Shown: piece after piece, positions 46,051 through 56,914 of the stretch
Position numbering within the stretch: position 1 is the first letter of the stretch
Layout: every line of letters starts with the position of its first letter
Origin: Berberis thunbergii
Taxonomy: Eukaryota; Streptophyta; Magnoliopsida; Ranunculales; Berberidaceae
Assembly (NCBI GenBank): GCA_003290165.1
Contig: QNQO01010749.1
Span: forward strand, 114,168 to 178,167
Direction: 5' to 3'
DNA: 64,000 nt
Translations under genes and position numbers: made by a program
Notes under the pieces: generated by a model
The model's input: the letters and a program-made list of their open reading frames with translations, nothing else
The model's database searches: none
What the model was told of the DNA's origin: nothing

Positions 46051-46359
46051 GAGGAGAAGAGATAAGGCTCTTCATTGAGTGGAGGATGAGCTGGATGCTT
46101 ATCCTTTCTTTGTCTGTTGCTTGAGTGGAGGTGGACTGTTGAAGATGCTTCGACTGTTCACCTTTTGACTTTCAGCAGGTACTGTAGAAGATGCTTCGAG
46201 TGTAGCTGCACTCATTGAGAAAACTGTAGCTTCATGTGGAGGCTTTTGAAAAGAGAACATGATGCTTGTCGAGCTGTCTGTGGACTGTGGCCGAAAGCAT
46301 ACTTGTTTTATTTGGAGCTGGCAGATGCTGCCTTTGATAATAATGGACGTGGGTCCATC

Positions 46360-47592
46360 TTACAAATCTCGAGGATCGATGATGCCATAGCAATCATCCT
46401 CATTTAGATCTACTGTAGGATCTTCTTCTTCAGCTTCGTCATCTGTGTCATCTGAACATATTTGAGACAGGGTCTCCATAAGCTGCGCTTTAGTGGATTT
46501 TGCCATAATAGTCTTCATGAGTTGTTGTTTCAGAAGCTTGGCACTTGAAGGGGATGCTGGCGGAAGGCCAATTGGAAATAACTGTGGTGGTGTAGAAGAC
46601 ACCTCTTTGTTTTTTGAGAAGAAGGCAAGGACGCCTTCTTTGGTAACTTTTGAACAATCAAATCTTTGCCACCATTTTACTTTGAAACGACGGCATAACC
46701 AATGAGGTTTGGTTTTTGAGAGGGTAATAGCAAGATCAAGAGGAGAACAAACGTAGTCCCAACACATGATCCATGCTAGATTGAATCGAATAAAAAACCA
46801 GACAGATAATACCTGTTGATCTACAGGCACAGGAGGCTGGTATTTATCTTTGAAGATATTCCATCCCTCTTTGACATAGGGAGGAAGAATATCAGGGACT
46901 GGACCGAAGGAACTCCACCATACATGCTGGAACCAGAATGGTAGAGACTTTTGATTGAACTTTTTGCAAAATAAGAAGAACCAAGAATGGCCACTTGAAT
47001 GAGGACTAACAAGAAATGCTCGATGCCAAGCATTTTTGTAATCCAAATAACTATAAGATTGAGGGGAATAACTCTGGGATAACTTCCTGTGGTATCGGGG
47101 AAGTTGACCCCAATCTTCTTCAGTCAAGATCTTGAAGATTTGACATTTTGAGAAAGCGATTCTGGAATTGGAATCACGATGATGAGTGATGCCAATGGAA
47201 TCAGAATCGACTAAGATGAATTCATAGAATTCTCTTGTTTTCGCAGAATCTGTTTCTTCAAATTGTTGATCTGAAGTAAACAGATGCTTTGAGATGCTCT
47301 CTGGAGCAGGAATAAGGGCATGGAGAACAGGTTCAACCATGCAGATGAAGTCTACATTAGACTTATTGACATAAGAAAGGGGTGCCTGATTAGGCTTTGG
47401 AAAGCTTGTCATAGACGAGCTTGACTCTGTTTGATGTCCTAAGGGTGTAAACCTTTGGGACAATTGAAGGGCATAGGATAAAGGGGCTGTTGGCTGAGAA
47501 GCAGAAGGCTTCTTAGCATAGCTGGATTTGGTTTGGGGTTTTGCAGGATTGGCCTGCCTTGAAGGAGGAGATGAGTTTTGAGAAGAACTCAT
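46360..47592 (-). CDS. Florendovirus-like ORF2 protein, left copy
   Basis: An uninterrupted frame of 410 codons starting at the ATG that overlaps the ORF1 stop codon as ATGA. The start is Ser, Pro, Gln and Lys-rich (MSSSQNSSPPSRQ). The middle has aromatic-rich segments (HSWFFLFCKKFNQK, PFWFQHVWWSS), and the end is acidic (SDDTDDEAEEEDPTVDL). I know of no assigned function for the ORF2 of this virus group and see no enzyme motif. The right copy encodes nearly the same protein but is broken. The intact frame here is notable since ORF1 of the same copy is disabled. Confidence 0.7.
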   Translation of the reverse strand: MSSSQNSSPPSRQANPAKPQTKSSYAKKPSASQPTAPLSYALQLSQRFTPLGHQTESSSSMTSFPKPNQAPLSYVNKSNVDFICMVEPVLHALIPAPESISKHLFTSDQQFEETDSAKTREFYEFILVDSDSIGITHHRDSNSRIAFSKCQIFKILTEEDWGQLPRYHRKLSQSYSPQSYSYLDYKNAWHRAFLVSPHSSGHSWFFLFCKKFNQKSLPFWFQHVWWSSFGPVPDILPPYVKEGWNIFKDKYQPPVPVDQQVLSVWFFIRFNLAWIMCWDYVCSPLDLAITLSKTKPHWLCRRFKVKWWQRFDCSKVTKEGVLAFFSKNKEVSSTPPQLFPIGLPPASPSSAKLLKQQLMKTIMAKSTKAQLMETLSQICSDDTDDEAEEEDPTVDLNEDDCYGIIDPRDL

Positions 47593-50500
47593 TGTTGAAG
47601 AAACTCACGCGAGAGGAAGTTTGCGAGTGAGTTGTCTGCTCCCTTTATATACTTGATTTCAAAATCAAAGGCTGAAATCAAACCTTGCCATCTGGCGAAA
47701 ATCTGTTTGGAAACCAAATTGAGTACATCTTTAGTCAAAATATCTTTTGCAGATTGGCAATCAATTTGTAATAAAAATTTTTGATTAATCAAATCATCTT
47801 GAAATTTCATGATGCACAATACGATCGCTAAAACTTCTTTTTTGACCGTAGAATAATTCATTTGAGTGGAATTCCAAATACCAGAATGGTATCGGACTAA
47901 TTGAATAGTAGAAGACTTGGGTAGACGTTGTTTCAGGATACCACCATACCCTTGGTTGGACGCATCTGTCTCTACTATTTTAAAGGCATTGGGATCTGAG
48001 ATTCCTAAACAAGGAAGATTTTGACTTGACGGACTATTTGTGTATGGGCTTCAGTCCATGGGCTTGGATTTTTCTTAAGGCGAGAGTATAAGGGTTTAAT
48101 CAAAACTCTAAGGCCTTTATAAAAATCTGCAACATAATTTAAAGATCCAAGAAATCTTTGTAATTGGGTTTTATCCCGGATTTCATCTGGAAATTTATCT
48201 GCAAATTCAATTGTTCTTGAAATTGGGGTAATCATCCCATTGAAAATCTTGTGACCTAAAAATCGGACATTTGTTTGAAACAAATTGATTTTGGTTGGAG
48301 ATAAAACCAATCCATTCTTTTTGATACAGTTTTCAAATTGATATAAGTGTTTCCAATGTGCTGGAATAGAATCAGAAAACACCAGTATATCGTCGATATA
48401 CACAATGGTGAACTGAGAAAATGGAGATAGAATATCATTCATAATATTCTGAAATTCACTGGGGGCATTTTTGAGACCAAAAGGCATTACATTCCATTCG
48501 TAATGGCCAAATGGGACATTGAAAGCGGTTTTATATCGATCATTTGGATGAACCTGGATTTGCCAAAATCCAGATTTCAGATCAAACTTAGAGAATACAC
48601 GAGCATTGTGTAATCTTTTAAGAAGATCTCTTTGAGAAGGAATTGGATATCGTATCCATTGGAGAACCTGGTTTAAAGGTTTATAATTGATGACAAGACG
48701 AGGACTTCCTCTTTCAAGCTCTGCAGCTTTATTGACATAAAAAGCAGCACAACTCCATAGAGATTTAGAATCTCGAATCAGGCGTTTTTGCTTTAATTGA
48801 TGAATTTCTTGTTTACAAAATTCCATAAGTTCGCTATTCATCTGAATAGGGCGAGCTTTAGTAGGTATTTTTCGTTCATCAAATCCTGGTTCATAAGGAA
48901 GACGAACCATATGCTGGGATCGATACCAGAATGCATTAGGGAGATTGGAACAAAGTTCCTCTTGTAAATGTTTTTGATATTGGATTATTTGTGATTGAAG
49001 TTTAGGTTCACTGATCTGGTCAGCTACCCTTTTGTATTCAATTTCTTGTTTGAGAAAGTTTAATTACTGTTGCTTGCTAATTAAACGATTCAAAAACACT
49101 TTGTTTGTAACTTGATTAAGTTCATAAATTTCTGGTTTAAACATGAATGGAAATTCAATTTTTGTACCTAAATAGGTAGTTGAAATTCCTTGTTTAGACA
49201 CAGAAAATGGAGAAATTGAATTGATAAAAGGTGTTCCTAATATCATTTTTTGCTCCATATTTTTTACAAGAAGAAAATGTTGCGTAATGCAAATTTTATC
49301 CTTGCAAATATGAGCATTGGTTAATTTGTAGGCTATGTGTAGCCTAGAATTATCAGTTGTATATAGACTTTGAGTTGTTTTTTTGAAATATTGAGAAGGA
49401 ACAATTCATTCTTGGATACAATTCATATCAGCTCCGGAATCAATCAAGGCGATGATCGATATGAGAGTTTGTCCATAAATGAACAAATCTACTGCCACAA
49501 ACCATTTTTGAATTGTAACGGTGTGTGGGATGACTTGTTTTTTATTCAAGTTATTCAGAAAATCAGCCTCTTTCTGTTTGGAAGAAGAGGGTTGGTTTGA
49601 AGAAGGTACCTCTTCATCTTCTTTTTCCGAATAGGCTTGGTATTGATTTTCTTGAAGGGTTTGTATTTGGATGTCAACCAAATTCTGATGTTGTTTTAAG
49701 AGATTAATCTCATTTTTGAGGTTATTTACTTCATACTGCAAATCAGCTAGATTAACAGGAGAAGCCTTTGAGCGGGTTTGATTAAACCTATTGATGATCT
49801 CCTTGTGATCATAAAAAGATGTAATCACATTAGGAGTAGGTTTCTGTTGAGTTATAGAATTCTTGATGTGTTGAAGATATTCTGTCTTCGTTTGAGGATC
49901 ATCAATTTTATCTACGAAATCTAGCAGTATTTGTGACTGTTTCGATTGAGATAACATATTGATTTTGGGTTTAGAAAGATGGCATAAACATGCGCCAGGA
50001 GTATAATCACAAGATTGCTCAGAGGAGGATGAATAGTCAGATGAATAGTTAAGATTACCCATCTGTAACTCTGGTTCAGATGATTCGAAATCCGAATCAA
50101 GAAGACAATTGAGAAACATATGTTTCATTTGTTTTGGAATATCAAGGGCTTGGATCTTGTGGGCCGTTTTGCATTGTTTGGCATAATGGCCAGGTTGTCC
50201 ACACTTAAAGCAAACGGGCTTTGAAGTAGATCCTTTCTTAAAAGGTTTGGGCTTATGAGTCCCATGTCTTTTGGGCTTGCTATAGTACTGTTCTAAGTGC
50301 TTAGCAGGCTTTGGGCCATAAGGCTTTTTGGATTTGAATTGTCGGGCCGGATGGGACCGATATTTCTGTTTGGATGTCAGATGGGTTGGATATCTAAAAT
50401 CATCAAACCCATACTGTTGGCAGAAATCACCTAATTCCTTAGGTCCATTAATATGTTGTTTCTTTAATTGTTTCTTTAATTTCAGATCATTACAGATCTG

Positions 50501-53069
50501 TAATGCGCATTTATTTATAAATGCAATTAAATCACCAAAGGTAAGAAGTTCATACTGGATATCTCCACCATGTTGTTCTTGGAGTTTAGTACGAACTGTC
50601 TCTGCAAATATTTCAGGGAGTCCTGAAATAAACTTGCGTTTCCAGAAGGGATTTGCTGCATCTGTCTGAAGCATTACTCTTTTCATGAAGATATATTTAT
50701 AATATCTAAAATGACTTAGGGTAGGGAATTTGTGAGACATAAGCAAATCTTTTGCTTTACCTTGATATTCATTAGGGTTTCCAATGAAATGCCTAAGAAT
50801 ACATTGGATCAAGGTAGGCACACAATCAGGAACAAATTGGCCTTCAATTTTAATGGGAGTTCCATCTATACCAATTTTTTGTGCAAAAAGGATTTCTGTT
50901 TTTTCAGAGGTGGTAAGGTAATTATCCCACCATCCTTTTAATAATCCAGAAAATCCATTAATAATGGCTGAGGCAATAGTATTGTCATCCTTGCCTTCTG
51001 CTCTATGCGTAGATGCCATCATGACCATTTCTTGAGTTAGTTCAAGAATAACATCTTAAGAGAGGCCATCTATATTCCAAATATAGAGTTCTTTGGGTGA
51101 GAAAGAACCAAAAGTTTTAAGATTTCGTTCTTCAAATTGCATATCTGGAAAGGATGGTCTAGGATAAAAGTTCCTAGAAGTTGGCATTGGATTACGCCAT
51201 TTTGGAGGTTTGGATGCTGTTTTAGCATGTCGAATTGGATTGGCATGATAAGGGATATAATTTAATCTATCCAGTTCAGACATTGGGTCAAAATCTGCAC
51301 TAATATCCGATTCATGCCCTGACATGAATGGATTAGATAGTGTATTAATTTTGAGCCTAGAATCCAGTTTTAAGGCTGCTAATTTAGCATCAATTTCTTT
51401 TAATAAATGGGTATTACTAGAAGAAAATGTATTTGGGGCCAGAGGTTCAGGAATTTGAAAGAACACATTTTGTTGCTTCTTTTCCTGTTCTTTGCCTACT
51501 TTTTCTTCTAATTGTTTTTTCTTAAGTTCGTTAGTTACAAGTTGATCTTGTACTAACTTTTCTCCTAATTCAGATAATAATAAGTTAGTATAATTATTCT
51601 GTTGAATAATTGTACTAACATAGCTTTCATTCGCATGTGAGAATGGAGAGGCTATAAAATTATGATCTGAGACTTTAAATTGGAGATCTACCAAGGGAGG
51701 TAAAACAGACTTGAATGTTTTATTTTCTGGAGTTGTCCAGACTTTGGATGTTACATTTAACACATGAATTTGTGGGATGTGAACATTGAAATACCAATCT
51801 AGAAATGGTAGATTTGTTTTCAATGTTTCACAGCATGCATAAAAGGTTTTACTAAGTTCTTTTCTTTCAGACTCTGTCGTCTGGGATTGGAACTTAGTTC
51901 TTCTTTCATCATTTTCTGGAGATAAGAAATCTCGTTTGATATGTTCTTTATCCAGTTTGAAGGGTGTAGTTAAACATTGAACTCTAGGAAGTTGAAATTC
52001 CATTTCAGATTGTGTTGGAGATTGATTAGCTTCTGATGTGTCAGGAGCTTCAGTTTGATTATAAATTGGTTGTGGGATTTGAGGATAATTAGGATGTGTC
52101 CTAATATTCCTGAATTGGAGATGAGGAATTTCTTCAGGAGTTGAAGCTCTTGAAGGTATCCTTGTGGGAGCTGTTCTGAATGAAGATTCAGATCTTCGTC
52201 CAGATTCAAACTTGGATGGATCAAGAGTAGTTATTCTTGAATCATTGAATCTGAGCTCAACAGATCCATCAGGAAAGGATAGGATTCTATCAATTTGACT
52301 TGGAGGAAGTTTCTTTGGGTGTGAAACTCCTTCAATAATCCAAGATTCTGGGAGTGTGACCTGATCCCATTGAATCGTTCTGGGTACGATTACATTGGTC
52401 TTCTGGTCATTGATTTCAAAGAGGATAGTATGTCCTCTTTCATCTGACTGAAGGGCAAGGGGCTTCAATTGGGTTTTCATTGCTCTGTATGTGATCTTGT
52501 AGATCAGAGCAAAGGGCTCAGAACCTTCAGCCATGTCAAAGCAAGAGGTCTGAATATTGAGAGTGAGTGTCTCGAGGATATGTGGATCACAAAGAGACAC
52601 AGAAAAGTTGGGGGTAACAGTTAAAATAAACTGGACCCATTGAAAGTGAAGATTCTGCAATTCCAAGCAGAGAATCACTGAATTTGTTGTGTCTGCAGTC
52701 GCGAAGAGCAACTAGAGCACAAGTATCAAGTCCTAACCTGGTTAGAGGTTTTAGGGCTATTTGAATTAATCCTAAATGGATATATTTGTATTTATCTTTT
52801 AATAAAGAATTGATTGTTTGAAAATTGAGAAGTTGTTTTGAATCTAAAGATTTATTTATCGGTACTGTCTGTTCGACAATACTGATTAAATCTTTAGTTT
52901 TTTGAGAGAAAATAGATTGGGATATTTGATAAATTTCTTTTTGGGGTATTACTGGTTTGGACCAGTTTTGTAAATCTTGTTCAACTTCAGAAATTCTACC
53001 TTCCATTTTGGTCGGTAAACTGTTTGACCTAGAACTAGAAGTTCTGGAAAATCTTGAAAACATAGACAT
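47589..53069 (-). pseudogene. Florendovirus-like ORF1 polyprotein, left copy, disabled
   Basis: Order on the minus strand from ATG 53069: an N-terminal region, the movement-protein domain (GLIQIALKPLTRLGLDT at about 52700-52760), a long linker, the capsid region with zinc knuckle CFKCGQPGHYAKQC (about 50172-50213), the aspartic protease motif DSGAD (about 49428-49443), reverse transcriptase with YIDDILVFSD (about 48378-48408), and RNase H to the stop at 47589. Lesions visible: a frame change near 52610, stop codons at 51056, 49406 and 49064, and a frame change near 48020. Reading frames between the lesions remain long, so the decay is moderate. Family placement is from domain order and motifs. 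Confidence 0.85.
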
Positions 53070-53301
53070 CTTTTCAGTTTGCTTGAAGGTTTGGAAGGAA
53101 CACTATCTATGGACCACCTACACCTGGAACACCTAGATGGGACCACCTAACCTAGATCACATACTGCGCTATCCATCGCGACTTACTCAGGATCCTAGGC
53201 TCTACGACTAACCAACATCTATCTGGCTTACCAACGGTATCAACGGCTGACCAACTAGATCTCGGACTCACTACCATTCCCTGGGCAAAAATGAAAAGGA
53301 T

Positions 53302-53314
53302 GGCTCTGATACCA
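53302..53314 (-). other. tRNA-Met primer site, left viral copy
   Basis: The complement of TGGTATCAGAGCC, marking the conventional start of the minus-oriented viral genome. It faces away from the matching site at 53382-53394, with 67 bases between them. Confidence 0.9.
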
Positions 53315-53381
53315 AAAGCTGAAAAAGCTTTTTGAGTTCTGTAACCTGTAAAAGCTGAAAACTTAGGTCCTGAGTCAATTT

Positions 53382-53394
53382 TGGTATCAGAGCC
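53382..53394 (+). other. tRNA-Met primer site, right viral copy
   Basis: TGGTATCAGAGCC in forward orientation, after GAGTCAATTT. The same leader precedes the viral ends at 45467 (complement) and 56849. Confidence 0.9.
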
Positions 53395-53414
53395 ATCCTT
53401 TTCATTTTAGGGAT

Positions 53415-54722
53415 TTGATGAACGAAAAATTCCTACTAAAGCTCGCCCTATTCAGATGAATAGCGAACTTATGGAATTTTGTAAACAAGAAATTCATCAA
53501 TTAAAGCAAAAACGCCTGATTCGAGATTCTAAATCTCCATGGAGTTGTGCTGCTTTTTATGTCAATAAAGCTGCAGAGCTTGAAAGAGGAAGTCCTCGTT
53601 TTGTCATCAATTATAAACCGTTTAAACCAGGTTCTCCAATGGATACGATATCCAATTCCTTCTCAAAGAGATCTTCTTAAAAGATTACACAATGCTCGTG
53701 TATTCTCTAAGTTTGATCTGAAATCTGGATTTTGGCAAATCCAGGTTCATCCAAATGATTGATATAAAACCGCTTTCAATGTCCCATTTGGCCATTACGA
53801 ATGGAATGTAATGCCTTTTGGTCTCAAAAATGCCCCCAGTGAATTTCAGAATATTATGAATGATATTCTATCTCCATTTTCTCAGTTCACCATTGTGTAT
53901 ATCGACGATATACTGGTGTTTTCTGATTCTATTCCAGCACATTGGAAACACTTATATCAATTTGAAAACTGTATCAAAAAGAATGGATTGGTTTTATCTC
54001 CAACCAAAATCAATTTGTTTCAAACAAATGTCCGATTTTTAGGTCACAAGATTTTCAATGGGATGATTACCCCAATTTCAAGAACAATTGAATTTGCAGA
54101 TAAATTTTCAGATGAAATCCGGGATAAAACCCAATTACAAAGATTTCTTGGATCTTTAAATTATGTTGCAGATTTTTATAAAGGCCTTAGAGTTTTGATT
54201 AAACCCTTATACTCTCGCCTTAAGAAAAATCCAAGCCCATGGACTGAAGCCCATACACAAATAGTCCGTCAAGTTAAAAGTCAAGTCAAAAGTCTTCCTT
54301 GTTTAGGAATCTCAGATCCCAATGCCTTTAAAATAGTAGAGACAGATGCGTCCAACCAAGGGTATGGTGGTATCCTGAAACAACGTCTACCCAAGTCTTC
54401 TACTATTCAATTAATCCGATACCATTCTGGTATTTGGAATTCCACTCAAATGAATTATTCTACGGTCAAAAAAGAAGTTTTAGCGATCGTATTGTGCATC
54501 ATGAAATTTCAAGATGATTTGATTAATCAAAATTTTTTATTACAAATTGATTGCCAATCTGCAAAAGATATTTTGACTAAAGATGTACTCAATTTGGTTT
54601 CCAAACAGATTTTCGCCAGATGGCAAGGTTTGATTTCAGCCTTTGATTTTGAAATCAAGTATATAAAGGGAGCAGACAACTCACTCGCAAACTTCCTCTC
54701 GCGTGAGTTTCTTCAACAATGA
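53415..54722 (+). pseudogene. Reverse transcriptase-RNase H region, right viral copy, disabled
   Basis: Corresponds to the last part of ORF1. It lacks its start because of the deletion. A frame change lies near 53620 (one extra base relative to the left copy) and a stop at 53760 replaces an Arg codon. From 53763 to 54722 the frame is open and includes YIDDILVFSD and the whole RNase H domain (VETDASNQGYGG, then QIDCQSAKDIL). It ends in TGA overlapping the ORF2 ATG. Confidence 0.85.
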
Positions 54723-55950
54723 GTTCTTCTCAAAACTCATCTCCTCCTTCAAGGCAGGCCAATCCTGCAAAACCCCAAACCAAATCCAGCTATGCTAAGA
54801 AGCCTTCTGCTTCTCAGCCAACAGCCCCTTTATCCTATGCCCTTCAATTGTCCCAAAGGTTTACACCCTTAGGACATCAAACAGAGTCAAGCTCGTCTAT
54901 GACAAGCTTTCCAAAGCCTAATCAGGCACCCCTTTCTTATGTCAATAAGTCTAATGTAGACTTCATCTGCATGGTTGAACCTGTTCTCCATGACCTTATT
55001 CCTGCTCCAGAGAGCATCTCAAAGCATCTGTTTACTTCAGATCAACAATTTGAAGAAACAGATTCTGCAAAAACAAGAGAATTCTATGAATTCATCTTAG
55101 TTGATTCTGATTCCATTGGCATCACTCATCATCGTGATTCCAATTCCAGAATCACTTTCTCAAAATGTCAAATCTTCAAGATCTTGACTGAAGAAGATTG
55201 GGGTCAACTTCCCCGGTACCACAGGAAGTTATCCCAGAGTTATTCCCCTCAATCTTATAGTTATTTGGATTACAAAAATGCTTGGCATCGAGCATTTCTT
55301 GTTAGTCCTCATTCAAGTGGCCATTCTTGGTTCTTCTTATTTTGCAAAAAGTTCAATCAAAAGTCTCTACCATTCTGGTTCCAGCATGTATGGTGGAGTT
55401 CCTTCGGTCCAGTCCCTGATATTCTTCCTCCCCATGTCAAAGAGGGATGGAATATCTTCAAAGATAAATACCAGCCTCCTGTGCCTGTAGATCAACAGGT
55501 ATTATCTGTCTGGTTTTTTATTCGATTCAATCTAGCATGGATCATGTGTTGGGACTACGTTTGTTCTCCTCTTGATCTTGCTATTACCCTCTCAAAAACC
55601 AAACCTCATTGGTTATGCCGTCGTTTCAAAGTAAAATGGTAGCAAAGATTTGATTGTTCAAAAGTTACCAAAGAAGGCGTCCTTGCCTTCTTCTCAAAAA
55701 ACAAAGAGGTGTCTTCTACTCCACCACAGTTATTTCCAATTGGCCTTCCGCCAGCATCCCCTTCAAGTGCCAAGCTTCTGAAACAACAACTCATGAAGAC
55801 TATTATGGCAAAACCCACTAAAGCGCAGCTTATGGAGACACTGTCTCAAATATGTTCAGATGACACAGATGACGAAGCTGAAGAAGAAGATCCTACAGTA
55901 GATCTAATGAGGATGATTGCTATGGCATCATCGATCCTCGAGATTTGTAA
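54719..55950 (+). pseudogene. ORF2, right viral copy, disabled
   Basis: Nearly identical to the intact ORF2 at 46360-47592. A Trp codon has become TAG at 55640, and a one-base loss near 55905 shifts the frame before the normal end at 55948-55950. Confidence 0.85.
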
Positions 55951-56263
55951 GATGGACCACGTCCATTATTATCAAAGGCAGCATCTGCCAGCTCCAAATA
56001 AAACAAGTATGCTTTCGGCCACAGTCCACAGACAGCCCGACAAGCATCATGTTCTCTTTTTAAAAGCCTCCACATGAAGCTATAGTCCTCTCAATGAGTG
56101 CAGCTACAGTCGAAACATCTTCTACAGTACCTGCCGACAGTCAAAAGGTGAACAGTCGAAGCATCTTCAACAGTCCACCTCCACTCGAGCAAAAAACAAA
56201 GAAAGGATAAGCATCCAGCTCATCCTCCACTCAATGAAGAGCCTTATCTCTTCTCCTCTCTTC

Positions 56264-56271
56264 TATAAATA
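56264..56271 (+). promoter_or_regulatory. TATA box of the right viral copy
   Basis: TATAAATA between ORF2 and the primer site, about 560 bases upstream of the latter, in a conserved context (CTCTTC before, AAAGAGAAGTCTT after). Confidence 0.65.
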
Positions 56272-56849
56272 AAAGAGAAGTCTTCTGCGTAAGACTCAGA
56301 CTCTCTTAGACCCCCACTCCTGTTTTGTATCCCGTAGTTTATTCTCTGTAAGCTTTCCTCTCTTCTTCCAGCTCTTGTACATTCTTCTAGAGCTCTTGTA
56401 CTAGTTAGTCTCCTCTGTACTATTTTCAGTTTATTTTCTTAATATATAAGCATCTTTTCTTATATCTTCTCTCTGTTTTCTTTTCTTCTACAAAACCTAT
56501 ACTTAAAAGATCGTATTGGACTTGGTTGAACTACTAAAGCCACCCTAAGAAGTGGATCATGTGTTCTCTTGGACAATACAAAGTATAGTTCTTCAAAACC
56601 CTTATTCAAAAACACATGACGATTTTAGTCATTGTTTTATGTTTTTGGTGTTATATTATGTTATTTCTGTTCTTCTTTTCGCCTTTATTTCAATGGCTTA
56701 TATGCTAATCTTATTGTTATTTATTTATTTTTGGTGTCATATGTTTTGGATTTTGTTTGTATTCTTCATCTGCCCTCTAATTCATCTTCTTTTTGGGTTC
56801 TGTAACCTGTAAAAGCTGAAAACTTAGGTCCTTAGTCAATTTTGGTATC

Positions 56850-56869
56850 TATCAGTATATCCATTTTCA
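56850..56869. repeat. Flank duplication, right side of the viral block
   Basis: Second copy of the 20-bp host sequence at 45447-45466, with two mismatches, directly after the viral end at 56849. Confidence 0.7.
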
Positions 56870-56914
56870 TAGCAGTTTTGTAATTATTTCAATGCATATT
56901 AATGGCGTTGCAGG

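Larger units (their letters stand above)
45467..53336 (-). mobile_element. Endogenous pararetrovirus (florendovirus-like), left copy, near full length
   Basis: On the minus strand: tRNA-Met primer site (53314-53302), ORF1 (movement, capsid, protease, reverse transcriptase, RNase H), ORF2 overlapping it by ATGA, then a promoter and leader region back to the primer site at 45467. This one-genome layout, with no LTRs, is that of Caulimoviridae. Two ORFs with an unknown ORF2 fit the florendoviruses known as old insertions in many angiosperms. ORF1 carries at least five disabling lesions. Confidence 0.85.
53337..56849 (+). mobile_element. Endogenous pararetrovirus, right copy, internally deleted
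   Basis: Forward orientation. It begins with the terminal leader sequence TCTGTAACCTGTAAAAGC and the primer site, then jumps at about 53413 into the start of reverse transcriptase, so movement, capsid and protease regions are missing (about 4.4 kb relative to the left copy). RNase H, ORF2, promoter and leader follow, ending at TTTGGTATC (56849) in the primer site. Sequence identity to the left copy is very high by eye. Confidence 0.85.

Noticed and set aside
45467..53336. Replication-competent provirus
   Set aside because: ORF1 has two frame changes and three stops in the left copy, and the right copy lacks half of ORF1. Neither is functional as it stands.
45467..56849. LTR retrotransposon interpretation of the viral block
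   Set aside because: There is no integrase and there are no LTRs, a movement-protein domain is present, and the ends fall at the tRNA-Met site. All of this fits Caulimoviridae.
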